A stretch of 64,000 nucleotides of DNA from Pseudanabaena biceps (GTDB taxonomy: Bacteria; Cyanobacteriota; Cyanobacteriia; Pseudanabaenales; Pseudanabaenaceae), in NCBI GenBank assembly GCA_013361095.1, contig JAATWA010000001.1:3193001-3257000 (forward strand), read 5' to 3'. Position 1 is the stretch's first letter; each line of letters starts with the position of its first letter. The position numbers and the translations under genes are program-made. The notes under the pieces were generated by a model. That model was given only the letters and a program-made list of their open reading frames with translations, was not told where the DNA came from and searched no databases. Positions 17,806 through 27,373 of the stretch are shown here, piece by piece.

Positions 17806-18708
17806 ATGCCTTGGACTCGCATCATTAGTGCTTTATTAGTCATTCCGCTAGTTTTAGCGGCGATCGCGATCGGTGGTTGGGCTTTCACCGCAGCTTTTGC
17901 GCTGCTGGTAATTTTTGGACAGATGGAATACTTTGCCCTAGTTAGAGCCAAAGAGATCGTCCCTGCTAGCAAGATCACGATTTCTGTCAGTTTAGCCTTA
18001 CTTGTTGTGTCACAGCTAGAGGTGAGTCTAGCGGATGCTGTCATACCGATTGCGGGTACTTTTATTTGCTTTTATTTACTATTTCAAACAAGAATCGCCA
18101 CGATTTCTGATATATCTGCTTCAATTTTAGGCTTATTTTATGGAGGTTATTTACCTAGCTTTTGGATTCGTATTCGGGGACTGGGTGATGGATCGCTCTT
18201 TACCGTTAGCGATCGCCTTCAGCAATTTGATTTTTTTAGTTACCTACGAAGTCTCGATCAACTTTCTTGGTTACGCATTACCTTCCCTGTGTCATTGGGT
18301 TGCATCTATGTATTAATGGCTTTTTGCTGTATTTGGGCTTCTGATGTAGGCGCTTATATATTTGGCAAAGTGTTTGGACGCACTCGCCTATCGGATATCA
18401 GTCCTAAAAAAACTGTGGAAGGGGCGATCGCGGGGCTAATTTGTTGCTGTTTGACGGCGATTATTTGGGCTTTTAGCCTAGGATGGTCACAGTGGTGGCT
18501 ATCGGGCGCAATTTTAGGGCTATTAATTGGCATTGCGGGCTTATTAGGCGATCTTACAGAATCGATGATGAAACGCGATGCAGGAGTTAAGGATTCTGGG
18601 CAAATTATGCCCGGACATGGCGGCATCCTTGATCGCGCTGATAGTTATGTATTTACGGCTCCCTTGGTGTATTACTTCCTAACTTTGATTCTGCCCCTTG
18701 TACGTTAA
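17806..18708 (+). CDS. cdsA: Phosphatidate cytidylyltransferase
   Basis: Makes CDP-diacylglycerol from phosphatidate and CTP, the branch point to phosphatidylglycerol. The 300-residue protein has about eight membrane segments and the CDS signature near the C-terminus: SMMKRDAGVKDSGQ, then PGHGGILDRADS with its Asp and Arg in the expected places. A decayed pgsA-like gene, the next enzyme in the pathway, lies elsewhere in this window, but the two are not linked. Confidence 0.95.
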   Translation: MPWTRIISALLVIPLVLAAIAIGGWAFTAAFALLVIFGQMEYFALVRAKEIVPASKITISVSLALLVVSQLEVSLADAVIPIAGTFICFYLLFQTRIATISDISASILGLFYGGYLPSFWIRIRGLGDGSLFTVSDRLQQFDFFSYLRSLDQLSWLRITFPVSLGCIYVLMAFCCIWASDVGAYIFGKVFGRTRLSDISPKKTVEGAIAGLICCCLTAIIWAFSLGWSQWWLSGAILGLLIGIAGLLGDLTESMMKRDAGVKDSGQIMPGHGGILDRADSYVFTAPLVYYFLTLILPLVR

Positions 18709-18713
18709 TTCCC

Positions 18714-18766
18714 AATATTTCAATTAAGCGTGCGCGGCAAAGCCGCGCACGCTTAATTGAAATATT
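18714..18766. terminator. Long hairpin after cdsA
   Basis: A 25-bp stem (AATATTTCAATTAAGCGTGC plus GCGGC) around AAA, six bases after the cdsA stop codon. It has the usual AT-rich base and GC-rich top. Confidence 0.6.
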
Positions 18767-18785
18767 GCCAAATGTACTAGGACAT

Positions 18786-18840
18786 AAAACCCAAGAATTG
18801 GCTGGCGGCGCGGAGCGCCGCCAGCCAATTCTTGGGTTTT
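18786..18840. repeat. AAAACCCAAG palindrome
   Basis: A 26-bp stem (AAAACCCAAGAATTGGCTGG plus CGGCGC) around GGA, preceded by AGGACAT and followed by GATACAG-GCGAAGCGCCGTA. Bases 78-115 at the window start carry the same AGGACATAAAACCCA border with partly matching arms. Confidence 0.65.
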
Positions 18841-18878
18841 GATACAGTGCGAAGCGCCGTAATACAATCAACGAAAGC

Positions 18879-18983
18879 TACAGCCTGTTACGGCTTTGTG
18901 TAGTACAAGCAAATTTTTGAAAGGCTGGCTTCGCCAGCCTTTCAAAAATTTGCTTGGTTTTTAAGAAAGCGCAAAGCGCTGTA
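18879..18983. repeat. Modular palindromic repeat, copy 3 with a different hairpin
   Basis: The outer modules TACAGCCTGTTACGGCTTT and AAGAAAGCGCAAAGCGCTGTA match those of the copies at 122-226 and 33656-33758, but the central hairpin is new (arms AGCAAATTTTTGAAAGGCTGGC). This shows that the outer modules are conserved and the arms are not. Confidence 0.65.
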
Positions 18984-19016
18984 TACAGTAAATGTTTAGA
19001 TAATCTTCAAAATTTT

Positions 19017-19670
19017 ATGATTGACAAACTCGGATTTTGGTTAGTTTGGGTTTTATTCTCGGTCTATGCCTTTGTGTTTGCGCCACCCGATCGCCCTGAT
19101 ACCTTTGCTCTGATCCAAAAATTAATTGCTGGTGAATGGCAAGGCACAAACGCCTACATCGTGGCTTTGTTTAACTTGATGGGGGTATTTCCTTGCGTGT
19201 ATGCCTGTGTGCTAGCAAGCGATGGCAGGGGGCAGAAAGTACCCGCTTGGCTATTTTCGGGATTATCTTTTGCGGTGGGAGCCTTTGCGCTGTTGCCTTA
19301 TTTCGCACTCCGAGAGCCAAATCCTAGTTTTGTCGGTAAAAAAAACTGGACTATCAAAATTTTAGAATCACGGTTTACCGCGATCGCGATTAGTGCGATC
19401 GCGGTTTATTTTTTGGTTTATGGCTTTTCTTTGGGCAATTGGGCAGATTTTGTGCAGCAATGGCAAACTAACCGATTTATTCATGTGATGAGCTTAGATT
19501 TTTGTATGTTGTCGCTGTTGTTTCCTTGGTTACTTGGAGATGATATGGACAGACGCGGCATGACGGATGATCGCTTTTTTTCATTTATCGCCCTAGTGCC
19601 TCTAGTTGGCGCTTTGATCTATCTTTGTTTGCGATCGCCGTTGATTGAAAATGAGGAGATTAAAACCTAA
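19017..19670 (+). CDS. Conserved cyanobacterial membrane protein, function unknown
   Basis: A hydrophobic protein of about 217 residues with roughly six membrane segments, including FWLVWVLFSVYAFVFAPPD, YIVALFNLMGVFPCVYACVL and a C-terminal FIALVPLVGALIYLCL. I choose the ATG giving MIDKLGFWLVW; a frame open 63 bp further upstream lies in the repeat at 18879-18983 and is not protein-like. Motifs such as LLFPWLLGDDMDRRG are striking but I cannot assign a function. A long hairpin spans the stop codon. Confidence 0.7.
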   Translation: MIDKLGFWLVWVLFSVYAFVFAPPDRPDTFALIQKLIAGEWQGTNAYIVALFNLMGVFPCVYACVLASDGRGQKVPAWLFSGLSFAVGAFALLPYFALREPNPSFVGKKNWTIKILESRFTAIAISAIAVYFLVYGFSLGNWADFVQQWQTNRFIHVMSLDFCMLSLLFPWLLGDDMDRRGMTDDRFFSFIALVPLVGALIYLCLRSPLIENEEIKT

Positions 19671-19715
19671 AAAAACAAGAAGGCATAAAGCGCCTTCTTG
19701 TTTTTTTAGGTTTTA
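19661..19715. terminator. Hairpin across the stop codon
   Basis: The 24-bp stem (TAAAACCTAAAAAAACAAGA plus AGGC) begins before the stop codon of the membrane protein gene and ends in a T-rich arm, the form of an intrinsic terminator working both ways. Confidence 0.6.
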
Positions 19716-19744
19716 AGGCGAGTTGCTAGCCTTTCAATATAAAA

Positions 19745-19793
19745 CCCAAAGAAGCTGATTCGCACGCCTCGCGTACGAATCAGCTTCTTTGGG
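19745..19793. terminator. CCCAAAGAAGCTGATTCG hairpin before the ilvD stop
   Basis: An 18-bp perfect stem with a 13-base loop, in the gap between convergent genes. The bases AAAACCCAAAG at its left edge resemble the AAAACCCAAG palindrome subfamily. Confidence 0.5.
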
Positions 19794-19801
19794 CAAGGTA
19801 C

Positions 19802-21487
19802 TTAGAACAAATCTAAGTCTGTGACTGCACCTTTGCTGCTACTAGACACAAGGGTTGCATATTTTGCCAAAACACCTTTGGTATAGCGAGGTTTGGGCGC
19901 AGTCCAATTAGCACGACGAGCAGCAAGTTCTTCGTCGCTAACATTGAGTTGGATCAAGCGTTGAGGTGCGTCAATAGTGATCGAGTCTCCTTCATGGACA
20001 AGAGCAATATTGCCGCCAACAAAAGCTTCAGGAGCAACGTGACCGACGACCATGCCATAGGTTCCACCAGAGAAGCGTCCATCAGTGATGAGGGCAACCG
20101 AATCGCCCAAGCCAGCACCAATAATCGCGCTAGTCGGCGCCAGCATTTCTCGCATTCCTGGCCCACCCTTTGGTCCCTCATAGCGGATGACGAGAATATC
20201 GCCAGCCTTAATTTTGTTGGCAAGAATTGCATCTAGACAATTTTCTTCTGATTCAAAAACGCGAGCGGGGCCTGTGATAATTGGATTTTTGACACCAGAG
20301 ATTTTGGCGACCGAGCCTTCTTCCGCAAGATTACCTTTAAGAACAGCCAGATGCCCTTGCTTATACATAGGACGATCCCAAGGACGGATTACATCTTGGT
20401 CAGCGCGAGGTTCCGCAGGAATATCTTTAAGCACTTCCTCAACGGTTTGCCCCGTAATCGTCATGCAGTCGCCATGTAGTAAGCCATTTACTAAAAGCAT
20501 TTTCATCACTTGAGGGATGCCGCCTGCTTTGTGTAGATCCGTAGCTACATATTTGCCCGATGGCTTGAGGTCGCAAAGTACAGGCACACGCTCACGAATA
20601 CGCTCAAAATCATCGAGGTTCCACTCTATGCCTGCGGAATAGGCGATCGCCAAAAAGTGCAAGACTGCATTGGTCGAACCACCCACTGCCATGACCACGG
20701 AAATAGCGTTCTCAATGGATTTGCGAGTGATGATATCGCGAGGACATAAATTATTGCGAATCGCATTGACCAAAACCTTCCCAGCAAGTTCAGTACTGTC
20801 GGCTTTTTCGGGAGCAACAGCCGACATCGTCGAGGAATACATCAAACTCATGCCCATTGCTTCAAAAGCAGAAGACATCGTGTTTGCGGTATACATCCCA
20901 CCGCAGGAGCCAGCCGTTGGGCAAGCATTACGCTCAACCGCCGTCAATCTTGACTCATCAATTTTGCCAGCGCTAAATTGTCCAACTGCTTCAAAGGAGC
21001 TAACTACGGTCAAATCTTCGCCATCTAAATGCCCCGGTTCGATAGTGCCGCCATAGACAAACACCGCAGGAATATTCATTCTTGCCATCGCGATCATCGC
21101 CCCTGGCATATTTTTATCGCAGCCGCCGATCGCTAAAACACCATCCATGCTCTGACCAGTACATACAGTTTCGATGGAGTCGGCAATCACATCACGGGAT
21201 ACAAGGGAATACTTCATGCCTTCAGTTCCCATAGAGATGCCGTCACTGATTGTGATCGTCCCAAAAACTTGGGGCATCCCATTAGCGGCGCGAATTCCCG
21301 CTTCAGCGCGAATAGCTAATGGTGCGATGCCCATATTGCAAGGGGTAATGGTACTGTGGGCGCTGGCGACACCAACAATTGGCTTCGTAAAATCGGAATC
21401 TTGGAAACCAACGGCGCGTAACATAGCGCGGTTTGGCGATCGCTGTACGCCTTCGGTAATGATGCGACTGAGGCGATTATCGGACAT
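19802..21487 (-). CDS. ilvD: Dihydroxy-acid dehydratase
   Basis: Dehydrates dihydroxy-isovalerate and dihydroxy-methylvalerate to the keto acids that precede valine, isoleucine and leucine. The Fe-S ligand cysteines are visible at residue 50 (TPCNMG), residue 123 (GGCDKNMPG) and in [16 protein letters not shown]. The C-terminal [15 protein letters not shown] region is also typical. Length 561 is normal for the short (plant/cyanobacterial) form. It is a single gene on the minus strand. Confidence 0.97.
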   Translation of the reverse strand: MSDNRLSRIITEGVQRSPNRAMLRAVGFQDSDFTKPIVGVASAHSTITPCNMGIAPLAIRAEAGIRAANGMPQVFGTITISDGISMGTEGMKYSLVSRDVIADSIETVCTGQSMDGVLAIGGCDKNMPGAMIAMARMNIPAVFVYGGTIEPGHLDGEDLTVVSSFEAVGQFSAGKIDESRLTAVERNACPTAGSCGGMYTANTMSSAFEAMGMSLMYSSTMSAVAPEKADSTELAGKVLVNAIRNNLCPRDIITRKSIENAISVVMAVGGSTNAVLHFLAIAYSAGIEWNLDDFERIRERVPVLCDLKPSGKYVATDLHKAGGIPQVMKMLLVNGLLHGDCMTITGQTVEEVLKDIPAEPRADQDVIRPWDRPMYKQGHLAVLKGNLAEEGSVAKISGVKNPIITGPARVFESEENCLDAILANKIKAGDILVIRYEGPKGGPGMREMLAPTSAIIGAGLGDSVALITDGRFSGGTYGMVVGHVAPEAFVGGNIALVHEGDSITIDAPQRLIQLNVSDEELAARRANWTAPKPRYTKGVLAKYATLVSSSSKGAVTDLDLF

Positions 21488-21892
21488 ATTGCAAATCTCT
21501 GTAAGGTTATTAACTAAACCATTTTAGAATTTTTGGACACAGGAAAGATCGTTGCAGCGCTCTAAGTTTACGAAAAACCAAGAACTAGTTGGCGGCACTT
21601 CGCGCTCAAACCCAAACCAAGAGATAGATACGCCATTTCTTGGTTTGGGTTTGCTACGGTCATTTGCTAGTACATTTGGCGATCGCCGCTTCAGCAACAA
21701 TGGGATTGTCAACAGTTTTACAGGTAGAAATGATCGCTTGAGTCATGATGGAGTCATACGATGAGCGATATCGTCATAATATAGCAATCTCCTCGATTGC
21801 CCCGTCTAGACAACCCATGCCATCTTGCAATGACTCAATCCGACAGAGACGATCGCGCAACTAGTCACCGACAACTTAATCGTCATGCTAAT
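21488..21892. other. Intergenic region with one hairpin
   Basis: A 405-bp gap. At 21607-21653 the arms CAAACCCAAACCAAG pair around a 17-base loop, and 21583-21600 reads like half of a GGCGGC-type palindrome. Short open frames are present on both strands, but none resembles a known protein or has a convincing start. Confidence 0.5.
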
Positions 21893-22351
21893 TTATAAGC
21901 CTAGCGTAATGCCTCTTGCCATCATGGTAGCAAGCAGAGGGATTAGACTAAATCCGACAAGCTCAACGTGAATGATTGTTTTTAAGGTTTTTACTTTCTC
22001 TGGACTTACTTCTGGGGGCTTTTCAGCGCGAAGATTTTTAATCCACATCAAGAACGAGACTGTAGGATATAGCGACAATAAGCCAACCGCAATAAATAAA
22101 GATATCTTCATCCAGAAGACTGGTTGATGTGAATAGTAATCCGCACCTTTTTCAAAATATAAATATCTTAAAATCCCTGTTACTAAAACCGTAATTCCCG
22201 CAATTCCATAAATAGTATCGGCAATCAGAATTCTCCATCCATCACGATTGGTGAGGTCTTGTTTGAGCGTAAATAATTCTGTAGATAGAGCCGCAAAAAT
22301 CAGCCCTAGACTCAAATAATGTAAATAGGCGGCGATCGCATTAGCCCACAT
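21893..22351 (-). CDS. DUF2214 family membrane protein
   Basis: A 152-residue protein with four hydrophobic segments and the DUF2214 pattern: AYLHYLSLGLIFAALSTEL near the N-terminus, YGIAGITVLVTGILRYLYFEKGADYY and a C-terminal VELVGFSLIPLLATMMARG. Conserved His and Glu sit in the first and last helices. Function unknown; it is a small integral membrane protein. It diverges from the DUF2358 gene with an 88-bp gap that must hold both promoters. Confidence 0.85.
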   Translation of the reverse strand: MWANAIAAYLHYLSLGLIFAALSTELFTLKQDLTNRDGWRILIADTIYGIAGITVLVTGILRYLYFEKGADYYSHQPVFWMKISLFIAVGLLSLYPTVSFLMWIKNLRAEKPPEVSPEKVKTLKTIIHVELVGFSLIPLLATMMARGITLGL

Positions 22352-22439
22352 AGTCTGTTCCTCAGTTAATTGTCTAGGTTATCCATGATAACTGCCGTGA
22401 TGCGACAGCTATCATAGATTTTTAACGCGATCGCCAGTT

Positions 22440-22862
22440 ATGACAGCAACACCAAACTCAACCACTGATATTCTCGATATTATTAGAGCTGATTACGCGA
22501 AGTTTCCTGACGCTCAAACCTATAGCATCTATAGCGAAGATGTCTATTTTAAAGATCCTGTTTATAACTTTCGCGGCATTAAGCAATATCAAAAAATGAT
22601 TGGTTTCATTACCTTTTGGTTTAAAAATCTCAAGCTGGATCTCCATGAGATTAAACGGACTGATAATTTAGTCACAGCAAAATGGACAATGAGTTGGGAT
22701 GCTCCGTTGCCGTGGAAGCCTAGAATTTCGGTTACTGGGTGGAGCGATCTGACTCTTGGGGATTTTACAGATAATTCTGGCGATCGCGAATTAATTATTT
22801 CGCATATCGATTATTGGGAATGTACTAAGTTTGATGTGATCAAACAGCATTTTGTTTTTTAA
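22440..22862 (+). CDS. DUF2358 family protein
   Basis: A 140-residue soluble protein matching DUF2358, a SnoaL/NTF2-like family of cyanobacteria and plastids: DIIRADYAKFPD, YSEDVYFKDPVYNFRGIKQY, and WTMSWDAPLPWKPRISVTGWSDL. The NTF2-like fold is my inference from the pattern of aromatic residues. Function unknown. A hairpin starts at its stop codon. Confidence 0.82.
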   Translation: MTATPNSTTDILDIIRADYAKFPDAQTYSIYSEDVYFKDPVYNFRGIKQYQKMIGFITFWFKNLKLDLHEIKRTDNLVTAKWTMSWDAPLPWKPRISVTGWSDLTLGDFTDNSGDRELIISHIDYWECTKFDVIKQHFVF

Positions 22863-22911
22863 ATAGCTAGAAGATAAGTGACGCGAAGCGTCACTTATCT
22901 TCTAGCTATTT
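22861..22911. terminator. Hairpin at the DUF2358 stop codon
   Basis: A 24-bp perfect stem (AAATAGCTAGAAGATAAGTG plus ACGC) around GAA. It lies between DUF2358 and cbiD, whose ribosome binding site AGAGGAG follows directly. Confidence 0.6.
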
Positions 22912-22932
22912 AGCTTTTAGAGGAGAAATTTT

Positions 22933-23967
22933 ATGAAATCTGGTTATACCTTGCCTGTATTTGCGATCGCGGCGGCTAAAGCTGCCATTCTTACTATTCA
23001 AAAAAATAACTCAAATCTAGTAGAACTTGATTTATTAGAATCAGGATTAGGAGAAATAGCGATCGCCCAAAGCTCTATTATTGAAGAGAATACTGCGATC
23101 GCGATCGTTGTTAGTGATCCAGGAGATAACCTTGATCTCACAGCAGGTACACCTGTTTGGGCATGGGTAAAACTTGAGCCGTTTAGTCAAGAGAAAATCA
23201 TATTAGAAGCAGGAGAAGGGCTAGGACGGACAGCCAATGGTAAACCTGCTATTTATCAATTGGCGCGAGATTTGGCAGAAGTTAATCTTTTACCATTATT
23301 GCCAGAAAAGATAAGTGCGAGAATAAGGTTTATTTTGCCAGAGGGACAAGCTTTAGCTAAACGTACTTCCAATGCAGCTTTTGGCATTCTCGAAGGACTC
23401 TCTCTATTGGGAACTTCCGCTATATCAAAACCTCTCTCTGTTGAAGATAAATTAGAAGAATTTCGAGCCACTTTACAAAAAAAAGCTGCACATTCTCAGA
23501 AACTCGCTTTTTATATTGGTGCAAATGGTTATCAAGTTTGTCAAAAGCTGGGATTTGACGATTCGCAGTTGGTTCAGACGGCTAACTGGATAGGAGCGAT
23601 GTTGGTGGAGGCAGCCCTTTTAGGGGTGACTTCGATTACTCTGGTGGGCTATCATGGCAAGCTTCTTAAACTAGCGGGTGGAATTTTTAATACTTCTAGT
23701 CACTTAGCTGATGCTAGAGTCGATATTCTGGTTCGAGCTGCCGTACATCAGCGTCTACCGATAGAACTAATTGAACAGATAGAACGTCTATTTACCGCTG
23801 AAGCTATACATAAATTATTAGTTGAGCATGGTTACGATCGCCAAGTTTTGCAATACATCACCGATCAAATTACCCAACGCGCCACTGCCTATGTCCAAAA
23901 ATATACTGATCTAAAAATTGAAATCACCACAATTTTGTGCGATCGCTTAGGGCAGTTAGTTGTCTAA
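22933..23967 (+). CDS. cbiD: Cobalt-precorrin-5B (C1)-methyltransferase
   Basis: Methylates C1 of the corrin ring in the anaerobic-type cobalamin pathway. The start MKSGYTLPVFAIAAAKAA, the GEGLGRTANGKPA motif (usual GxGvGxvt region) and GVTSITLVGYHGKLLKLAGGIFNTSSHLADAR near residue 235 identify it. Length 344 is normal. AGAGGAG eight bases upstream of the ATG is a strong ribosome binding site. It heads a plus-strand run cbiD-cobM-hemH of tetrapyrrole genes. Confidence 0.93.
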   Translation: MKSGYTLPVFAIAAAKAAILTIQKNNSNLVELDLLESGLGEIAIAQSSIIEENTAIAIVVSDPGDNLDLTAGTPVWAWVKLEPFSQEKIILEAGEGLGRTANGKPAIYQLARDLAEVNLLPLLPEKISARIRFILPEGQALAKRTSNAAFGILEGLSLLGTSAISKPLSVEDKLEEFRATLQKKAAHSQKLAFYIGANGYQVCQKLGFDDSQLVQTANWIGAMLVEAALLGVTSITLVGYHGKLLKLAGGIFNTSSHLADARVDILVRAAVHQRLPIELIEQIERLFTAEAIHKLLVEHGYDRQVLQYITDQITQRATAYVQKYTDLKIEITTILCDRLGQLVV

Positions 23968-23977
23968 GATATAGTAA

Positions 23978-24044
23978 GTAGCTGAGCGCTCAACCGCAAT
24001 GGCGCACGCTGCGCGTGCGCCATTGCGGTTGAGCGCTCAGCTAC
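23978..24044. terminator. Very long perfect hairpin between cbiD and cobM
   Basis: A 32-bp perfect stem (GTAGCTGAGCGCTCAACCGC followed by AATGGCGCACGC) around TGC, eleven bases after the cbiD stop. It is likely to separate expression of cbiD from that of cobM. Confidence 0.65.
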
Positions 24045-24079
24045 CTATTTTATGCAGTTTCCTGTCTTAGAGTTTTGTA

Positions 24080-24838
24080 ATGCAACCAGTTTATATCGTC
24101 GGCGCAGGGCCGGGAGATCCCGATCTAATCACAGTTAAAGGTCGTAACCTGCTCACCAAAGCCGATGTAATCGTTTATGCCAATTCCCTCATTCCCAATT
24201 CAATGCTGCAATTTTGTCGCACTGATGCCGAGATTATTCCCACTGCAAGCAAATCCCTAGAAGAGATTCTCGAAATTATCATTAGTCGAGTGCGATCGCA
24301 AAAATTAGTAGTGCGGTTACATGACGGCGATCCTAGTTTATACGGCGCAATTCAAGAGCAGATGGTCTCTTTAGCTGAAGCTAATATTCCCTTTGAAATC
24401 ATCCCCGGAGTAAGTGCTTTTCAATTAGCTGCCGCCCGTTTACAAGTAGAACTAACTGTTCCTGAATTAGTCCAGACGATTATTCTCACCCGCATCAGTG
24501 GACGCACGCAAGTCCCCGAACGCGAAGAATTATCAAGCCTTGCCGCACACCAAGCCTCATTATGTCTATATCTCAGCGCTCATCACGTAGAGAAAGCCCA
24601 AGCAAAATTAATGGAACATTACCCATCTGATACTATCGTGGCAATTTGCTATCGATTGGGTTGGGATGATGAAAAGATTTTGACTGTTACTTTGGCAGAT
24701 ATGAGTTCGACTACGCAAAAAGAGAACTTAACTAGAACTACTTTATTTGTAATTAGTCCTGCTTTAAATAATTTAAAAGGCAACACCAAAGAGCGATCGC
24801 AGCTATACAGCTCCCACTACAAGCGACTTTTTCGTTAA
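24080..24838 (+). CDS. cobM: Precorrin-4 / cobalt-precorrin-4 C11-methyltransferase
   Basis: A SAM-dependent methyltransferase acting at C11 of the corrin ring (CobM/CbiF family). It has YIVGAGPGDPDLITVKG at the N-terminus (SAM loop), VVRLHDGDPSLYGAIQEQ, and EIIPGVSAFQLAAARL. Length 252 is typical. It works in the same pathway as cbiD immediately upstream; together they support endogenous B12 (probably pseudocobalamin) synthesis, needed by nrdJ in this window. Confidence 0.93.
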   Translation: MQPVYIVGAGPGDPDLITVKGRNLLTKADVIVYANSLIPNSMLQFCRTDAEIIPTASKSLEEILEIIISRVRSQKLVVRLHDGDPSLYGAIQEQMVSLAEANIPFEIIPGVSAFQLAAARLQVELTVPELVQTIILTRISGRTQVPEREELSSLAAHQASLCLYLSAHHVEKAQAKLMEHYPSDTIVAICYRLGWDDEKILTVTLADMSSTTQKENLTRTTLFVISPALNNLKGNTKERSQLYSSHYKRLFR

Positions 24839-24875
24839 AAGCCTCTAATTAGCGGTGTGGTGCGCGGCTAATCAG

Positions 24876-24912
24876 AGAGATAGTTGCGGCGCTTTGCGCC
24901 GCAACTATCTCT
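24876..24912. repeat. AGAGATAGTTGCGGCGC palindrome
   Basis: A 17-bp perfect stem around TTT. The right side continues as CTTGGGTTTTGGCT, as in the copy at 3473-3525, but the left outer arm is lost and replaced by sequence that resembles the hairpin at 35217-35261. Confidence 0.6.
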
Positions 24913-25002
24913 TGGGTTTTGGCTGACCATAGCTATATTTTCTATACCGACAGCTATACAATGAAGCAAGTACAAATAATTACTTCGGATATAGCGATTA
25001 AC

Positions 25003-26154
25003 ATGGGGCGATTAGGCGTTTTACTATTGAATCTTGGTGGGCCAGACAAATTAGAAGATGTCCGCCCATTTCTGTATAACCTATTTGCTGATCCAGAAAT
25101 TATTCGCTTACCTTCGCCATTACTCCAAGCTCCCCTCGCTTGGTTAATATCGACCTTACGAGCTAAAAAATCTCAGGAAAATTACAAAAAAATTGGCGGT
25201 GGCTCACCACTAAAACGTATTACTGAAGCCCAAGCTCATGCCTTGCGATCGCAGCTTCAAGAAAGTGGTCATGATGCTCAAATTTATATTGGAATGCGTT
25301 ACTGGCATCCCTTTACCGAAGAAGCGATCGCCCAAATTAAGGGCGATAAAATTACCGAGTTAGTCATTCTGCCTCTTTACCCACAATTTTCTATAAGTAC
25401 CACAGGCTCCAGCTTCAGATTGCTAGAGAGACTGTGGCAAAATGATCCTGAATTGCAAAAAATCAAATATACAGTTGTGCCTTCTTGGTATGACAATGCT
25501 GGCTATTTGCAGTCAATGGCTGATCTGATCGCCAAAACTCTTGAAAAGGTCAAAGATCCTAGCACTGCTCATATTTTCTTTAGCGCTCATGGCGTGCCTG
25601 TTAGCTATATCGAAGAGGCGGGTGATCCTTATCAAAAGGAAATAGAAACCTGTGCGGCGCTAATCATGCAAAAGCTAAATCGACCCAATCCTTATAAACT
25701 TGCCTATCAAAGTCGCGTGGGGCCGGTTGAGTGGTTGCAGCCCTACACCGACGCAGCCATCAAAGAGTTAGCACAGCAGAATGTCAAAGAGTTGGTAGTA
25801 GTTCCGATTAGTTTTGTGTCTGAGCATATTGAAACTCTTGAAGAAATCGATATGGAATATCGAGAAATCGCCGAACACGCTGGTATTACGACCTTTGCTA
25901 GAGTCCCCGCGCCTGATACTGATGGGACTTTTATTAAGGCTCTTGCGGATATTGTGAGCAAGGCTTTGAGCGATCGCCCAATTCCTTTTTCAGAAACAAT
26001 CCAACCGCAAAAAAATACAAAACTCTATCCCCAAGAAGGTTGGGAATGGGGGATGACTCCCTCTGCCGAAATTTGGAATGGGCGGTTAGCTATGGTCGGT
26101 TTTTTAATTTTGCTATTACAGCTATGGCTCGGTCGAGCCTTACTATTTCAATAA
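25003..26154 (+). CDS. hemH: Ferrochelatase with C-terminal chlorophyll a/b-binding-like tail
   Basis: Inserts ferrous iron into protoporphyrin IX to make haem for cytochromes and phycobilins. From this ATG the protein starts [19 protein letters not shown], as the family does; in-frame starts further upstream (TTG near 24919, ATG 24961) would add unlike residues from a repeat. Catalytic-region motifs are [18 protein letters not shown] and [13 protein letters not shown]. The last 40 residues, [29 protein letters not shown], contain the ExxNGRxAMxGF membrane helix of light-harvesting-like proteins, the known cyanobacterial arrangement that links the enzyme to thylakoids and chlorophyll supply. 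Confidence 0.95.
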   Translation: MGRLGVLLLNLGGPDKLEDVRPFLYNLFADPEIIRLPSPLLQAPLAWLISTLRAKKSQENYKKIGGGSPLKRITEAQAHALRSQLQESGHDAQIYIGMRYWHPFTEEAIAQIKGDKITELVILPLYPQFSISTTGSSFRLLERLWQNDPELQKIKYTVVPSWYDNAGYLQSMADLIAKTLEKVKDPSTAHIFFSAHGVPVSYIEEAGDPYQKEIETCAALIMQKLNRPNPYKLAYQSRVGPVEWLQPYTDAAIKELAQQNVKELVVVPISFVSEHIETLEEIDMEYREIAEHAGITTFARVPAPDTDGTFIKALADIVSKALSDRPIPFSETIQPQKNTKLYPQEGWEWGMTPSAEIWNGRLAMVGFLILLLQLWLGRALLFQ

Positions 26155-26187
26155 AAAAGCAGCGCAACGCGCCGCTTTTTTATTGAA
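26146..26187. terminator. Hairpin downstream of hemH
   Basis: Arms TTTCAATAAAAAAGC and complement around an imperfect GCGCAACGCGC top. It starts nine bases before the hemH end, so it is the likely terminator. Confidence 0.6.
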
Positions 26188-26227
26188 ACTGCAAAGCCTG
26201 TGGCGATCGCCACAGGCTTTGCAGTTT
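26186..26227. repeat. Perfect 42-bp palindrome centred on the HIP1 octamer
   Basis: AAACTGCAAAGCCTGTGG and its exact complement flank GCGATCGC with no loop, between the convergent hemH and aroC genes. A similar palindrome is at 43499-43545. Confidence 0.7.
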
Positions 26228-26228
26228 T

Positions 26229-27311
26229 TTATTGAGAAATTGTCTTTTGAGTGAGATAGCGATCGCAAAGTACTAGAGCGACCATCGCTTCTACCATCGG
26301 CACAGCACGAGGTAATACACAAGGATCATGGCGACCCTTGCCTGTGAGTGTAGTCTCTTCGCCTGCAACAGAGACAGTATTCTGCTCTTGCAAAATTGTC
26401 GCCGTCGGCTTGAAGGCAACCCGCAAAATGATATTTTCGCCATTGGAAATACCGCCTTGAATGCCTCCAGAGTTATTAGTACGAGTTCGTAGGCGATCGC
26501 CTTCTAGATAAAACTCATCGTTATGTTCTCGTCCTGTCAATAGCACGCCATCAAAGCCTGAGCCAATCTCAAAGCCCTTGCTAGCAGGCAAAGACATCAC
26601 CGCTTTCGCTAAGTCTGCTTCCAACTTGTCAAACACAGGGTCACCCAGCCCCACAGGTACATTTCGCGCCACACATTCGACAATGCCGCCCACGGAGTTG
26701 CCATCGCGCCGCACTTGATCGATATATTCGATCATCTTTTCCGCCATTTCAGGATCAGGACAGCGCAAAATATTGCTTTCCACCTGCTCCATCGTTACCG
26801 TATTTGCATCAATATTTGGGGCAATCATGTCCTTAACCTGACGCACATAGGCAATGATTTCCACACCTGCGGCTTGTTTGAGGATTTTCTTCGCGATCGC
26901 CCCCGCCGCTACCCGACCGATGGTTTCCCTTGCGGATGAACGTCCGCCGCCTTGCCAGTTACGAATGCCATACTTAGCTTGATAGGTGGCATCAGCATGA
27001 GAGGGACGAAATTTCTCGGACATTTCCGAGTAGTCATGGCTACGCGCATCCTTGTTCTGCACCAAAATCATGATCGGTGTGCCAAGGGTCTTGCCTTCAA
27101 ATACCCCTGACAAAATTTGAGCGCGATCGTCTTCACGGCGAGGAGTTACGATTTTGCTTTGCCCCGGTTTACGGCGATCCAGATCAATTTGAATATCAGC
27201 TTCGCTAAGTTCTAATAGAGGTGGGCATCCATCGATGATCGCACCCACGCCACCGCCATGTGATTCGCCAAAGGTGGTGACGCGAAATAAAGTCCCGAAT
27301 GTGCTACCCAT
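26229..27311 (-). CDS. aroC: Chorismate synthase
   Basis: Converts EPSP to chorismate with reduced FMN, the last shikimate step. The start chosen gives [21 protein letters not shown], the family consensus; a frame open 36 bp upstream lacks similarity. Other markers are RRPGQS-type [34 protein letters not shown], and [12 protein letters not shown]. Length about 360 is normal. The gene is convergent to hemH. Confidence 0.96.
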   Translation of the reverse strand: MGSTFGTLFRVTTFGESHGGGVGAIIDGCPPLLELSEADIQIDLDRRKPGQSKIVTPRREDDRAQILSGVFEGKTLGTPIMILVQNKDARSHDYSEMSEKFRPSHADATYQAKYGIRNWQGGGRSSARETIGRVAAGAIAKKILKQAAGVEIIAYVRQVKDMIAPNIDANTVTMEQVESNILRCPDPEMAEKMIEYIDQVRRDGNSVGGIVECVARNVPVGLGDPVFDKLEADLAKAVMSLPASKGFEIGSGFDGVLLTGREHNDEFYLEGDRLRTRTNNSGGIQGGISNGENIILRVAFKPTATILQEQNTVSVAGEETTLTGKGRHDPCVLPRAVPMVEAMVALVLCDRYLTQKTISQ

Positions 27312-27373
27312 GTTTAAATTTTGAATTCTAAAAAGTTTGACAGTCAACTATTTTATATGTAAAAGCAAGAGGG

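Noticed and set aside
18954..19016. Upstream extension of the membrane protein gene at 19017
   Set aside because: The extra 21 codons lie inside the modular palindromic repeat and are not hydrophobic like the rest.
21524..21712. A 62-codon minus-strand frame in the ilvD upstream gap
   Set aside because: It is a translation through a GGCGGC/CCAAACC repeat; similar reading frames arise from every copy of that repeat.
24919..25002. Upstream extension of hemH from a TTG or an ATG at 24961
   Set aside because: The added residues derive from a repeat and are not seen in ferrochelatases; the ATG at 25003 gives the family N-terminus.
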